Below are positions 24,559 through 33,016 of a stretch of DNA of 64,000 nucleotides, piece after piece; positions within the stretch are counted from its first letter, which is position 1; each line of letters begins with the position of its first letter. The position numbers were made by a program, and so were the translations under genes. A model generated the notes under the pieces. The model saw only the letters and a program-made list of their open reading frames with translations. It did no database searches and was not told where the DNA came from. This DNA comes from HGM13006 sp900757695 (lineage in GTDB: Bacteria > Bacillota > Clostridia > Oscillospirales > Oscillospiraceae), in NCBI GenBank assembly GCA_959607825.1, contig CAUHNW010000008.1:58877-122876 (forward strand). The letters are read 5' to 3'.

Positions 24559-26664
24559 ATGAAACAATTACATTTGCGCCGGGGCCTGTCCTTGGCGGTG
24601 ACCATTGCCATGCTGCTGACAGGCTGCTCCCTGGGGGGTGACAGCGGTGTGCCGGAAGCTACTCAGACCGCAGCGGCGGTGCCTACCGCATCGGCAGCTG
24701 TGGCAGCACCTCAGACCACTGCGTCTCCGGTGGAACAGACCGGTTACGGCTATACGGATTCGGAGCAGGAGCTTCAGAATGTGACCTTTGAAAAGCTGGT
24801 GCTCCTTGGAGGTGCGCCGTGGCTGGTGACACAGAAGGAGGATGGAAGCTGTCAGGCTGAAGCATTGGAGAGTGGTGAAACAGCAGCGCTTTCGTCCATC
24901 GAAGGCAGTCTGCTGGGAGCCTGCGGCGGAACAGACAGCCTGTGGTACTGTATCGAGCAGAAAGACGGAGTGTTGCTGCGGCAGCTGGATGCGCAGGGAG
25001 AGCCCACGGAGATCGAAGATATCACGCTGGGGCAGACCTATCCGATGGATATGGCACTGGATGGAGAAGGGTATCTTTATGTGCTGTGCGCAGAGCAAAT
25101 CCTGGTGTACAACAGCAACGGGAAAAATGTATCCAGTCTGAAGCTGTCCGATGGCATGGGAACCCGACTGGCCGCACTGGAAAATGGTCAGATTGTTTTG
25201 ACCAGCTCAACGGCAGGCTCAGGTCATGCGGTACGGCTGCTGAACACAGAATCCATCGGTAAGGATCTGACGGAGGCGGACAGTCAGTTTATTGCCTACA
25301 GTGGATACATGGCTTTGCTGTCCGGGGGCGGGAACCTCTATGCCATGAACACAGACAATAATGAAATGGAGATCCTTCTGAACTGGGTGGATTCCGGGGT
25401 ATATCCAGGCATCTTGATTGACTGTGTTGCCGCCGATGCGGAGAAAATCTGGTATGTGACCAGCAGCGAAAACGGCATGAAGCTGGGAGCCCTGAAACGG
25501 GTGGAGGCCTCCAAGCTGCCCCAGCGGGAGACCATCGATATCGGTGTCAGCGGCAGTGTCGATACGGCCTTGACGGCACGGATCATGGCACTGGCAGTGG
25601 ACTATAACCGTTCGCAGGAATCCACACACATCCATCTGGTGGACTACAGCCTTTACGGCGATGGGGACAGTCGGCTGGTGAGGGATGCGGAGGATCTGGA
25701 TTTGGTGGTGGGAAACCGTGATGTGATGGATGGCGCTGCGCTGACGGATCTGACAAAGTACTATGACGAGGAAGTGGGGAAGGATACCCTGCTGGAGGGC
25801 GTGGTCAGCGCCACAGAGGCGGATCGGCTGCCCATGAGCTTTTATCTGGAGACGCTGGTAGCCAGCAGCACTCTGGCGGGGACAGAAGAGGGCTGGACGC
25901 CGCAGCAATTTCAGGAGACTGTTGCGGCGCATTCGGATATTGCGGTGCTGAAAATGTGCAACAGCTATGATACCCTTGCGGCCCTGCTGCCCGGATACTC
26001 CGGCGGTGCGGAGGGGCTGAGTGCGCTGCTGAAAGCGTGCAGTCAGATCCCTGTGGAGGACAGCGCACTTTATGCCCTTGCAGCAAATGCCAGCACAGAC
26101 AGTGCGGAGACGCAGGTAGGCACAGGAACGCTGCTGCTTGCGCAGACAGAGCTGAGAGACTTTATGGGCCTGCGCCAGCTGCAGGCGCAGGTGGGGGAAA
26201 GCATGGTCTTTAAGGGCTATCCCACAGAGTCCGGCAATGGTACAGAGCTTTACTTCCCTGCTTATTTGGGGATACCGGAGAAAAGCGGGCGAAAGGATGC
26301 CGCGTGGGAGTTCCTCAAGGAGATCCTCATGGACAGCGGTGATTTTCTCGGTGCCCAGAACATGGGATTCCCGGTGCTTCAGCAGGAATTTATGGATCTG
26401 GCACAGGAAGCCACGAAAAAGGTCACCTATCAGGATGAAAACGGGAATACGGTAGAGCAGGATCCGGTGGTCTGGGTAGGTGGACAGGCGTTGCAGGTCT
26501 CACCTTTTACGGAGGCAGAGATCACCGAGCTGGTGGCGTGGATCGGCGGAACCAGTGGTGGATATGGCTGCACACGGCAGCGGCTGGATACCGGTGCTGC
26601 GGCACTGAAATCGGTGCTGGAGTCTGGAGCGGATCCCACAGAGGCTGCCAAGAAAATTGAATAA
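24559..26664 (+). CDS. Lipoprotein with N-terminal propeller-like and C-terminal solute-binding-like domains
   Basis: A 701-residue protein. ATG 24559 follows GGAGGAAC and gives a signal peptide with lipobox (LTGC, Cys near 23). After a Thr/Ala-rich linker, residues about 75-330 contain repeated beta-hairpin segments (for example DGEGYLYVLCAEQILVYNSN), suggestive of a beta-propeller. From about 340 the sequence resembles a family 1 extracellular solute-binding protein, including LVVGNRDV, a FYLETLVASS segment and a GYPTESGNG segment near the end. Similar fusions are common in gut Clostridia, but the ligand is unknown. No transporter genes are adjacent. A sensing or scavenging role at the membrane surface is inference. 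Confidence 0.7.
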   Translation: MKQLHLRRGLSLAVTIAMLLTGCSLGGDSGVPEATQTAAAVPTASAAVAAPQTTASPVEQTGYGYTDSEQELQNVTFEKLVLLGGAPWLVTQKEDGSCQAEALESGETAALSSIEGSLLGACGGTDSLWYCIEQKDGVLLRQLDAQGEPTEIEDITLGQTYPMDMALDGEGYLYVLCAEQILVYNSNGKNVSSLKLSDGMGTRLAALENGQIVLTSSTAGSGHAVRLLNTESIGKDLTEADSQFIAYSGYMALLSGGGNLYAMNTDNNEMEILLNWVDSGVYPGILIDCVAADAEKIWYVTSSENGMKLGALKRVEASKLPQRETIDIGVSGSVDTALTARIMALAVDYNRSQESTHIHLVDYSLYGDGDSRLVRDAEDLDLVVGNRDVMDGAALTDLTKYYDEEVGKDTLLEGVVSATEADRLPMSFYLETLVASSTLAGTEEGWTPQQFQETVAAHSDIAVLKMCNSYDTLAALLPGYSGGAEGLSALLKACSQIPVEDSALYALAANASTDSAETQVGTGTLLLAQTELRDFMGLRQLQAQVGESMVFKGYPTESGNGTELYFPAYLGIPEKSGRKDAAWEFLKEILMDSGDFLGAQNMGFPVLQQEFMDLAQEATKKVTYQDENGNTVEQDPVVWVGGQALQVSPFTEAEITELVAWIGGTSGGYGCTRQRLDTGAAALKSVLESGADPTEAAKKIE

Positions 26665-26667
26665 TAT

Positions 26668-26708
26668 AAAATCGGCGCGCTGCAAGCCCATGCAGTACGC
26701 CGATTTTT
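26668..26708. terminator. Bidirectional terminator between convergent genes
   Basis: AAAATCGGCG (26668-26677) pairs with CGCCGATTTT (26698-26707), with an inner GC-rich helix. T-runs on both strands make it usable by both the lipoprotein gene and the UbiA-family gene. Confidence 0.85.
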
Positions 26709-26709
26709 C

Positions 26710-27573
26710 CTATAGATAGATGACCGAGAAGATCAGAACTGCCAGCAATGCACCCAACAGCAGCAGCACCCGGTCGTGGAGCAGTACCTCTACCGGATCT
26801 CCATCGGACTGGCCTTCTACGTCGAGACTGTATTTCAGGCAGATCAGAATCACCAGCGGGACAGTCCAGATGAGGTTTTCGGAGCCCACCCGAAGCACAG
26901 TCAGGTCATCCACGGTCCAGAGTGAGTAGAATACTACCGCAAGCGCAATGCACATGTACATGTTCTTATCCAGAAAGCTCTGGTTGTAGTATTTTAGTAC
27001 CGCACGGGTTGCACCCTTTTGCGAGAGAAGCTCGCCCCGCCGTTTGCCGAGGCCCATGTAGAAGGAAACCGAAATGACGGTGAGGCACAGCCATTTGCTG
27101 GGCTCAATGGAGGTAACGGCGCTGCCGTAGAGCATTCGCAGGAGAAAGCCGAGGGCCAGAATGGCGATGTCCACCAGCGGAACATTTTTCAGACCAAGAC
27201 TGTAGCCGAGATTCATGAGGAAGTAGGCCCCCAGCAGACCGAGTCCCGCAGGGGAAAGACCCGAGGCCATATAGCCGCACAGCAGTGCCAGCGCCAGAAG
27301 AAAGACAGCGTAGATGATGGCATGAGGAACGGAGATTTTCCCGGCGGCGATGGGACGATGACACTTGGTGGTGCTGCATCGATCCTTTTCACGGTCCCGG
27401 ATGTCGTTGATGACGTAAATACCTGAGGCGGTAAGGGAGAATGCCGCGAGACCCCACAGAGCGCTCCAAAGCCGCCAAGGCTCCAGCAGATGGCCGCTGC
27501 AGAGCAGCGGAAGCAGAACCAGTATGTTCTTCATCCAGTGGGCGGGACGAGCAAGGCGAATATAATCTTTCAT
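26710..27573 (-). CDS. UbiA-family polyprenyl-phosphate phosphoribosyltransferase-like enzyme
   Basis: A 287-residue integral membrane prenyltransferase with about nine hydrophobic helices. The first Asp-rich motif is NDIRDREKD (about residues 56-64), followed by HRPIAAGKI. The second conserved region is YSLGLKNVPLVDIAI. This combination resembles decaprenyl-phosphate 5-phosphoribose synthases (the Rv3806c type) rather than quinone or heme UbiA enzymes. That reaction transfers phosphoribose from PRPP to a polyprenyl phosphate, making a lipid-linked pentose donor for the cell envelope. The large polytopic protein gene just upstream (four bases apart) could be the glycosyltransferase that uses it. 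The lipid and sugar are not proven here. Confidence 0.8.
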   Translation of the reverse strand: MKDYIRLARPAHWMKNILVLLPLLCSGHLLEPWRLWSALWGLAAFSLTASGIYVINDIRDREKDRCSTTKCHRPIAAGKISVPHAIIYAVFLLALALLCGYMASGLSPAGLGLLGAYFLMNLGYSLGLKNVPLVDIAILALGFLLRMLYGSAVTSIEPSKWLCLTVISVSFYMGLGKRRGELLSQKGATRAVLKYYNQSFLDKNMYMCIALAVVFYSLWTVDDLTVLRVGSENLIWTVPLVILICLKYSLDVEGQSDGDPVEVLLHDRVLLLLGALLAVLIFSVIYL

Positions 27574-27577
27574 GGGA

Positions 27578-29212
27578 TCACCTCAATGCAGGGAAAAACT
27601 GCGTGGCAAATACCAGTGCGGCTTTGAGTGCAGTGACGTTCTTGAGCCCCACAAACAGCATCAGAAGCAATACGGCGGCAATTTCCACAACGGGCCAGCG
27701 GGACAGCAGAAAGTCCCCCAGCTGGAAGGCCATGGCGATGAATGCCCAGCCGAAATAGAGACTGTAGAGCATCAGACCGTTATCAATGGTGCCCCATCCA
27801 ACGATGCCCAGCAGAAGGAAGGAAAACGCAATCCATGCGCCGCAGATTTTGGTAAAGCGGGCCTTTGGCTTCACGGCAATACCGCCAGCTGCGGCGGCCA
27901 GCATCAAAAAGCCGGTCAGACGCCAACGGGTCACTGGCATCATCTGCCAGGATACATGGCGGTAGGATTCAAAATCCACGTGAGAGGCGGGAGCGGCCAG
28001 CGTGGAACCTGCAAAGTTTACATACTGCATGAGCTTGGAAGTAAGAGGCACATCTGCGCCGGTATAGTAGCCGTAACCCTCAATATAGCTGGGAATATCC
28101 AGAAATGTAGTGAGACGACCGGAGAGTATCATAACAGCAAAGAATATGCCGCAGAGCTTCATGGTATTCCGAACAAACTTCCGGAAGCTCCGATCCCATG
28201 TGATCAGCGGAAAGAAAATGCCGGAGGTCAGCATGGAGCCGGTGGCGGCCACATAGCCAAGGCTTCCGCCCAAAGGATCGTCCATGAGATAGATCATGAG
28301 CACCAGATAGAATACGGCAAACAGATACTGCTCGGCGGTCAGCGAGAAAATCAGAACAGGGTAACTGACACAGAGAATCCCCAGAAACAGGGCCTTCCGA
28401 TATCCCGTCAGCCCCAGCATCCGGGCGATGAGCACGGTGGATACCAGAAACAGCAGCATCTCCATGACCTGCAGCACGATAACATAGCCGTTGGGGAGGA
28501 AGAATAAAATCTTTGAAATCAACCATGCAGCCTGTGCGAAAGGCATGGCAAATACGCCGAACAGCGGCTGACGCAGGTCATTTTGGTCAGCACCGATATT
28601 GCGGAAGACATCGGTATGTACCAGATAGCCGGAGTCGGCAGAGTAGATCAGATCAAAGTTGTACCATGCGCCGTTGACATGGGCACCGTAAAAAGCCTGG
28701 GTGCACGAATAGGTAATGAAGATCAAAATGGCAAAGATGATGCCGGCACTGAGCAGATACATCCGCTCGCAAAAATCTGAGGTGTTCCAGAAATCCACCG
28801 TATGCTTCCAGAAAAAACGGACAAACCAGCATAAATAGCCAAACAGCATCGGCAGTGCCATCAGTGCCAGCAGCCATGGGATAAACCGAATCAGTCCTCC
28901 CGGCAGGTGTAGAAATCCGAAGAGCTTCCAGAGCCATCCGCCGCAGGTGGTATAAAAGGTGGATTTTGCCCGATATACCTCGGCAAGCGCCAGAATCCCG
29001 GCGGTAAGACAGATTCCCCAATGGGTTTCGACAAACAGTCTGCTCAAAAAGCCGGTGCGGAAAATGAAAATAGACAGCAGCAGGACAGCGAGCAGGCCGG
29101 TTACGGCAAAGCTCAATTTGGATTCTGTCATTATAAGAAGAACGGTACAGGCAACACCGGACAGCAATAAAAACAGCCGGGACAGCAGGGATTCCGTATG
29201 AAATTTGACCAT
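27578..29212 (-). CDS. Polytopic membrane protein, possible GT-C-type glycosyltransferase
   Basis: A 544-residue protein with a dozen or so hydrophobic helices. I chose the ATG at 29212 (MVKFHTESLL), preceded by GGAAGGATG, rather than an upstream ATG in the same frame. No characterised family is obvious. An extracytoplasmic loop after the third or fourth helix contains NFDLIYSADSGYLVHTD and later AEQYLFAVFYLVLMIYL, reminiscent of GT-C membrane glycosyltransferases. It lies four bases upstream of the UbiA-family gene on the same strand, so the pair is almost certainly one operon. A role using a polyprenyl-phosphate sugar is inference from that neighbour. Confidence 0.65.
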   Translation of the reverse strand: MVKFHTESLLSRLFLLLSGVACTVLLIMTESKLSFAVTGLLAVLLLSIFIFRTGFLSRLFVETHWGICLTAGILALAEVYRAKSTFYTTCGGWLWKLFGFLHLPGGLIRFIPWLLALMALPMLFGYLCWFVRFFWKHTVDFWNTSDFCERMYLLSAGIIFAILIFITYSCTQAFYGAHVNGAWYNFDLIYSADSGYLVHTDVFRNIGADQNDLRQPLFGVFAMPFAQAAWLISKILFFLPNGYVIVLQVMEMLLFLVSTVLIARMLGLTGYRKALFLGILCVSYPVLIFSLTAEQYLFAVFYLVLMIYLMDDPLGGSLGYVAATGSMLTSGIFFPLITWDRSFRKFVRNTMKLCGIFFAVMILSGRLTTFLDIPSYIEGYGYYTGADVPLTSKLMQYVNFAGSTLAAPASHVDFESYRHVSWQMMPVTRWRLTGFLMLAAAAGGIAVKPKARFTKICGAWIAFSFLLLGIVGWGTIDNGLMLYSLYFGWAFIAMAFQLGDFLLSRWPVVEIAAVLLLMLFVGLKNVTALKAALVFATQFFPALR

Positions 29213-29437
29213 GTGCTCACATCCTTCCATTGTGCGGCAAACCGCTCCCACCATTATATCTGTCCGGCTACAAAATGTCCAGAAATTCTTCACAAAATCA
29301 ACAAATAGCCCGTAAATCCATTGCGGTGTCAAAAAGTCACACGGAAAAGCACAAAAGCACACTGGAAAAGCTATGTACAAATTTCTTTCAGTACGATACC
29401 ATAATACCATCGATTATAAGGAAGGAGCTATGACATT

Positions 29438-29893
29438 ATGGCAATCTCAGGGAAATATTTTATTAAGAAATGGCTGCCGGATCCCACACTGGTGCACGGG
29501 CCGGATTTTCAGGGAGGACCTCCCACCGGCGGACCGGAAGGTGGCCCCGGTGGCCCCGGCGGCCCGGCTGGCGGCCCTCCTCCCGTAGTGGAGAAGCCTC
29601 ATGTGGAGCTGAAGGATCACGGCACGCCTCCGGAGCATTTCTTTGAGGGAGAGATCCTGTTTGATTTTGAGCCTCAGCCGGACGGCACCCTGAAGGGTAC
29701 CGCAGACGGTACGCCGATCAATTTTGGCTATTACACCGGAGACGAGTTCTTCAAAGTGGAGTACCCCGCAGGCCCCGGCTGCTGGGAGGTATGGGCCAGA
29801 GTGGACAAGGACGGCTACATTGAAGGCATGATCTCGGTTGGCGGCGGCAAGGGCTTCCCCAATCTGGTCTATGGCAGAAAAGTAGAAGCGTAA
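29438..29893 (+). CDS. Small Gly/Pro-rich protein of unknown function
   Basis: A 151-residue protein with no signal peptide or membrane helix. After about 25 ordinary residues there is a run of GGP and GPGG triplets (residues about 26-48). A compact beta-rich domain follows from about 55 (HFFEGEILFDFEPQPDG ... CWEVWARVDKDGYIEG). I do not recognise the family. The start follows AAGGAG and a strong terminator follows the stop, so it is a real single-gene unit. The collagen-like tract suggests a flexible linker or aggregation-prone segment; the function is unknown. Confidence 0.65.
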   Translation: MAISGKYFIKKWLPDPTLVHGPDFQGGPPTGGPEGGPGGPGGPAGGPPPVVEKPHVELKDHGTPPEHFFEGEILFDFEPQPDGTLKGTADGTPINFGYYTGDEFFKVEYPAGPGCWEVWARVDKDGYIEGMISVGGGKGFPNLVYGRKVEA

Positions 29894-29901
29894 ATATACG
29901 G

Positions 29902-29938
29902 GTCCCCCTGTACGGTAAGCCGGTACAGGGGGACACTT
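29902..29938 (+). terminator. Terminator of the Gly/Pro-rich protein gene
   Basis: A 12-bp perfect stem (29902-29913 with 29923-29934) and 9-nt loop, followed by ACTTTTAC, lie 8 bases after the stop codon. Confidence 0.8.
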
Positions 29939-29989
29939 TTACACACTTTGGAAAATCGGTGGAGAAAAAGGGAGCTTGATGGGCTGCGC

Positions 29990-30769
29990 TTAAGCCTCTG
30001 CGTGCCGATGGTTGTAGATCCCACCGGCGATCAGCAGACCGGTGCCCAGCAGGGCGAGGCATACGGTCAAAACAAGAAATACCATGGTACCAGTTTGCTG
30101 GGTTGTGCTGTAGTAATAGCTGCAAAGACCGGCCAAGAGTGCACTGATACCCATGACCGGGAAAGCGGCAGCGGTAAAGTGGAGCTTTTGCAGCTCCTTC
30201 CGGCTGTGGCCCGGAAGAAGGCCCAACCGGGAAAAGGTGGGGACTAATACAGAGAACAGTGCGGCCATGGTCATGACCTCCAACGGCAGAAGCATGGAGT
30301 TTTTAATCAGGCTCTTTACCATATAGTAGAGATAGCCCTTTCCGTAGAGAATCTGGCTCCACAGACAGCCCAGCCCCACATTGACCAGATAGTTGACACA
30401 AAACTTTGCGCCGAACAGCCGCAGTACCGTAATCTTTTTCCGATAGAGAAAAAGACTGTAAATCAGAGCACCGGCCATTTCACTGAGCAGATAGCCCGGG
30501 AAATAGGCACCGGAGGGGAAAAGTACATAATTCAGGGTATCCGTAACGGCGGCCACCATAAGCCCCAGAATGGGGCCGTAAACCGCACAGCCCACGGAGG
30601 TGATAAAATAGGTGAAATAGACCCGGAGATTATCGCCTACGGTGATGAAGAAGCCTCCCACCACAATGCTCAGGGCACAGATCAGGGCTGCAAAAGTCAA
30701 CCGTCGGAGATCCTTGACCTCCTTCCATGCAGCGCTCCAATAGCTGGGAGAAAAAATGCTGTTTTCCAT
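29990..30769 (-). CDS. folT: ECF transporter folate-specific S component
   Basis: A 259-residue membrane protein with about six helices. The core sequence (IVVGGFFITVGDNLRVYFTY, GPILGLMVAAVTDTLNY, PGYLLSEMAGAL) matches the folate-family ECF substrate-binding component, which captures folates and works with a shared EcfT/EcfA module encoded elsewhere. A C-terminal pair of helices extends the usual length of roughly 170-200 residues, perhaps by fusion to a small membrane module. The upstream THF riboswitch strongly supports the substrate. The ribosome site AGGAGGT is part of the riboswitch hairpin. Confidence 0.88.
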   Translation of the reverse strand: MENSIFSPSYWSAAWKEVKDLRRLTFAALICALSIVVGGFFITVGDNLRVYFTYFITSVGCAVYGPILGLMVAAVTDTLNYVLFPSGAYFPGYLLSEMAGALIYSLFLYRKKITVLRLFGAKFCVNYLVNVGLGCLWSQILYGKGYLYYMVKSLIKNSMLLPLEVMTMAALFSVLVPTFSRLGLLPGHSRKELQKLHFTAAAFPVMGISALLAGLCSYYYSTTQQTGTMVFLVLTVCLALLGTGLLIAGGIYNHRHAEA

Positions 30770-30770
30770 A

Positions 30771-30815
30771 AAAAAACCTCCTGTTATGGCAAATTCTCAG
30801 CCACATAGAGGAGGT
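30771..30815 (-). promoter_or_regulatory. Expression-platform hairpin sequestering the folT ribosome site
   Basis: On the minus strand ACCTCCT (30815-30809) pairs with the folT Shine-Dalgarno AGGAGGT (30782-30776). An inner helix joins TATGTGGC with GCCATA. Seven T follow immediately, just before the ATG. The structure could therefore act both as a ribosome-site blocker and as an intrinsic terminator. Confidence 0.7.
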
Positions 30816-30828
30816 AACATCCGGTATG

Positions 30829-30930
30829 CAGCAGCGGGATGCGAGATCTGCACGGCAAAAGCAGGCTTTTTTCGTTCCAGAGACAACTCCCCGTCCTCTG
30901 GACACGTAACCCGCAGATCTCTACTCTGCC
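30829..30930 (-). promoter_or_regulatory. THF (tetrahydrofolate) riboswitch
   Basis: Reading the minus strand, the segment carries the conserved blocks of the folT-type THF aptamer in order: GAGTAGA, GCGGGTTACGTG, GACGGGGAGTTGTC, ACGAA, CCGTGCAGATC and GCATCCCGC. Terminal halves (GCAG and CTGC) close the P1 stem. It precedes folT by about 60 bases and is followed by a sequestering hairpin, as expected for control of folate uptake by reduced folates. Confidence 0.88.
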
Positions 30931-30977
30931 ATTTATTGTGCGGCATTTCAAAAGATATGCCGTCCGTTTATGGTTTT

Positions 30978-31005
30978 ATTATACGTTACCATATGGAAAA
31001 CGCAA
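30978..31005 (-). promoter_or_regulatory. Probable promoter of the riboswitch-folT transcript
   Basis: On the minus strand TTGCGT (31005-31000), a 16-bp spacer and a perfect TATAAT (30983-30978) lie about 45 bases before the aptamer. Confidence 0.55.
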
Positions 31006-31020
31006 GGGGCAAAAACAAAC

Positions 31021-31055
31021 AAAAAACATGCGATATGTTCCCATACCGCATGTTT
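31021..31055 (-). terminator. Terminator of the ylxM-ffh-rpsP-khpA cluster
   Basis: AAACATGCG pairs with CGCATGTTT across 31024-31055, with an inner TATG/CATA helix. Six T follow on the minus strand. It lies just after the khpA stop. Confidence 0.88.
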
Positions 31056-31058
31056 CTA

Positions 31059-31286
31059 TTAGCCAATGATCTCCACATTGACACGCTGGCCTCTGCGCTG
31101 TGCCACGGACTTGACAATGGTACGGATCTCTTTTGCAATCCGGCCCTGACGGCCAATGACCTTGCCCATATCCTCCGGGGCGACCCGCAGCTCCAATGTG
31201 GTTTCCTCACCCTCCAGCTCTGTAACAGTAACTGCTTCCGGGTGATCCACCAGATTTTGCGCCATATAAAGCAGCAGCTCTTTCAT
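31059..31286 (-). CDS. khpA: KH-domain RNA-binding protein KhpA
   Basis: A 75-residue single KH domain with the GxxG loop in VIGRQGRIAKEIR. Length and position after rpsP are typical of KhpA (YlqC), which partners with KhpB in Gram-positive bacteria to bind RNA and influence cell division and elongation. The start follows CGGAGGT. It is the last gene of the conserved signal-recognition/ribosome cluster. Confidence 0.92.
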   Translation of the reverse strand: MKELLLYMAQNLVDHPEAVTVTELEGEETTLELRVAPEDMGKVIGRQGRIAKEIRTIVKSVAQRRGQRVNVEIIG

Positions 31287-31301
31287 GTTCGTACCTCCGA
31301 A

Positions 31302-31541
31302 TTAGAGTACGCCGTTCTTCTTGAGAAGAGCGCGCACAGTGTCGGTGGGCTGAGCGCCGTTCTTGATCCACTGCTGAGCCTTCTCTGCGTCGATGGTGAC
31401 GGTGGCAGGATCGGTCAGGGGATTGTAGGTACCAATCTCCTCGATGCAGCGGCCATCGCGGGGGCTGCGGGAGTCAGCAACAACGATTCTGTAGAAAGGA
31501 GCCTTCTTGGCGCCCATTCTGCGAAGTCTGATTTTAACCAT
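31302..31541 (-). CDS. rpsP: 30S ribosomal protein S16
   Basis: A 79-residue protein of normal S16 length. The start is set at 31541 (MVKIRLRRMGAKKAPFYR) behind GGAGGTGAAA; an in-frame upstream ATG would add 11 atypical residues. Conserved features include RIVVADSRSPRDGR and EEIGTYNP. It assembles early into the 30S subunit. It is co-oriented with ffh (79 bases upstream) and khpA (15 bases downstream). Confidence 0.96.
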   Translation of the reverse strand: MVKIRLRRMGAKKAPFYRIVVADSRSPRDGRCIEEIGTYNPLTDPATVTIDAEKAQQWIKNGAQPTDTVRALLKKNGVL

Positions 31542-31620
31542 GGGTATTTCACCTCCGTAATCTTTTTCTCTCAAATCTATCGTAAAGCAATGTGCTGGTT
31601 ACGAACCATAGGAATTGGGA

Positions 31621-33012
31621 TCAGCGGCGTCCAAAACCACCGAAGCCCCTGCGGCCGCCCATGGAACCCATGGAGCCCATGCCGCTCTGCTTTTGCAGGC
31701 GTTTCATCTTCTTGCTGGCCCCGGGGCCGGTAAACTGCCGCATCAGCTTTTGCATGTCCTCAAACTGCTTAAGCAGTGCATTGATCTGCTGTACCTGAAC
31801 ACCGGCGCCTGCGGCAATCCGCTGCTTGCGGCTGTGATTGATGACGCTGGGATTTTCCCGCTCATAGGGGGTCATGGAAAGGATAATGGCCTCGGTGCGG
31901 CTCAGGGCTTTTTCATCCACCTGAACATTCTTGAGGGCACCGGCATTCATGCCGGGCATCATGCCGAGAATATCCGTAATGGAGCCCATGGACTTGAGCT
32001 GTACCAGCTGGTCATAGAAATCCTGAAGGGTGAACTTGTTCTTCCGAAGCCGCTGCTCCAGCTCCTGAGCCTTTTTCTGATCCATGGCGGCTTCTGCCTT
32101 CTCGATGAGCGTCAGCACATCGCCCATGCCCAGAATCCGGGAGGCCATGCGGGAGGGGTGGAAGGGCTCGATCTGATCCAGCTTTTCGCCGGTGCCCACA
32201 AACTTAATGGGCTTTCCGGTGACGGCTTTGACAGAGAGGGCAGCGCCGCCTCTGGCGTCGCCGTCCAGCTTGGTAAGCATTACGCCGTCGATGTCCAGCT
32301 GGTTATTGAATGCGGTGGCGGCATTGACGGCGTCCTGACCGGTCATGGCATCTACCACAAGGAGAATTTCATCGGGATGGACGGCTTCCTTGATGTTGGA
32401 GAGCTCTTCCATCAGGGCCTCGTCCACATGCAGACGGCCTGCGGTGTCGAGGAACACCATGTCAAAGCCTTCTTTTTTTGCATGCTCCACTGCGGCCCGG
32501 GCAATATCCACAGGATTTGCCGTGCCCATCTGAAAGACGGGGATGCCAAGCTGACCGCCGACGACCTCCAACTGCTTAATGGCGGCGGGACGATAGACGT
32601 CACAGGCTACCAGCAGGGGCTTCTTGCCGTCTTTTTTCATGAGACCGGCGAGCTTTGCACCGTTGGTGGTTTTACCGGCGCCCTGAAGGCCCACCAGCAT
32701 TACGATGGTGGGAGGCTTGGAGGCAATGGAAATTTTGGAGTTTTCACTGCCCATAAGGGCAACCAGCTCTTCATTGACGATTTTTACAATCATCTGAGCG
32801 GGGGTCAGGCTTTCCAATACATCACTGCCAATGGCACGCTCTGTGACCTTTTTTACGAAATCCTTGACCACTTTATAGCTGACGTCGGCTTCCAGCAGCG
32901 CCAGACGGATCTCCCGCATGGCATCTTTTACGTCTGCTTCTGTCAGTCGGCCCTTGCTGCGGAGCTTTTTGAACGCAGCGGAGAGCTTTTCGGTTAATCC
33001 TTCAAATGCCAC
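31621..33012 (-). CDS. ffh: Signal recognition particle protein Ffh (SRP54)
   Basis: A 463-residue GTPase that binds signal sequences and 4.5S RNA to target membrane proteins. The N-domain spans about 1-90. The G-domain carries GLQGAGKTT near 108, DTAGRLHVD and the TKLDGDARGG motif. The methionine-rich M-domain from about 325 ends in a Gly/Met/Arg tail. The gene follows ylxM with four bases between them, the usual Firmicute arrangement. Confidence 0.97.
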   Translation of the reverse strand: MAFEGLTEKLSAAFKKLRSKGRLTEADVKDAMREIRLALLEADVSYKVVKDFVKKVTERAIGSDVLESLTPAQMIVKIVNEELVALMGSENSKISIASKPPTIVMLVGLQGAGKTTNGAKLAGLMKKDGKKPLLVACDVYRPAAIKQLEVVGGQLGIPVFQMGTANPVDIARAAVEHAKKEGFDMVFLDTAGRLHVDEALMEELSNIKEAVHPDEILLVVDAMTGQDAVNAATAFNNQLDIDGVMLTKLDGDARGGAALSVKAVTGKPIKFVGTGEKLDQIEPFHPSRMASRILGMGDVLTLIEKAEAAMDQKKAQELEQRLRKNKFTLQDFYDQLVQLKSMGSITDILGMMPGMNAGALKNVQVDEKALSRTEAIILSMTPYERENPSVINHSRKQRIAAGAGVQVQQINALLKQFEDMQKLMRQFTGPGASKKMKRLQKQSGMGSMGSMGGRRGFGGFGRR

Positions 33013-33016
33013 GGGA

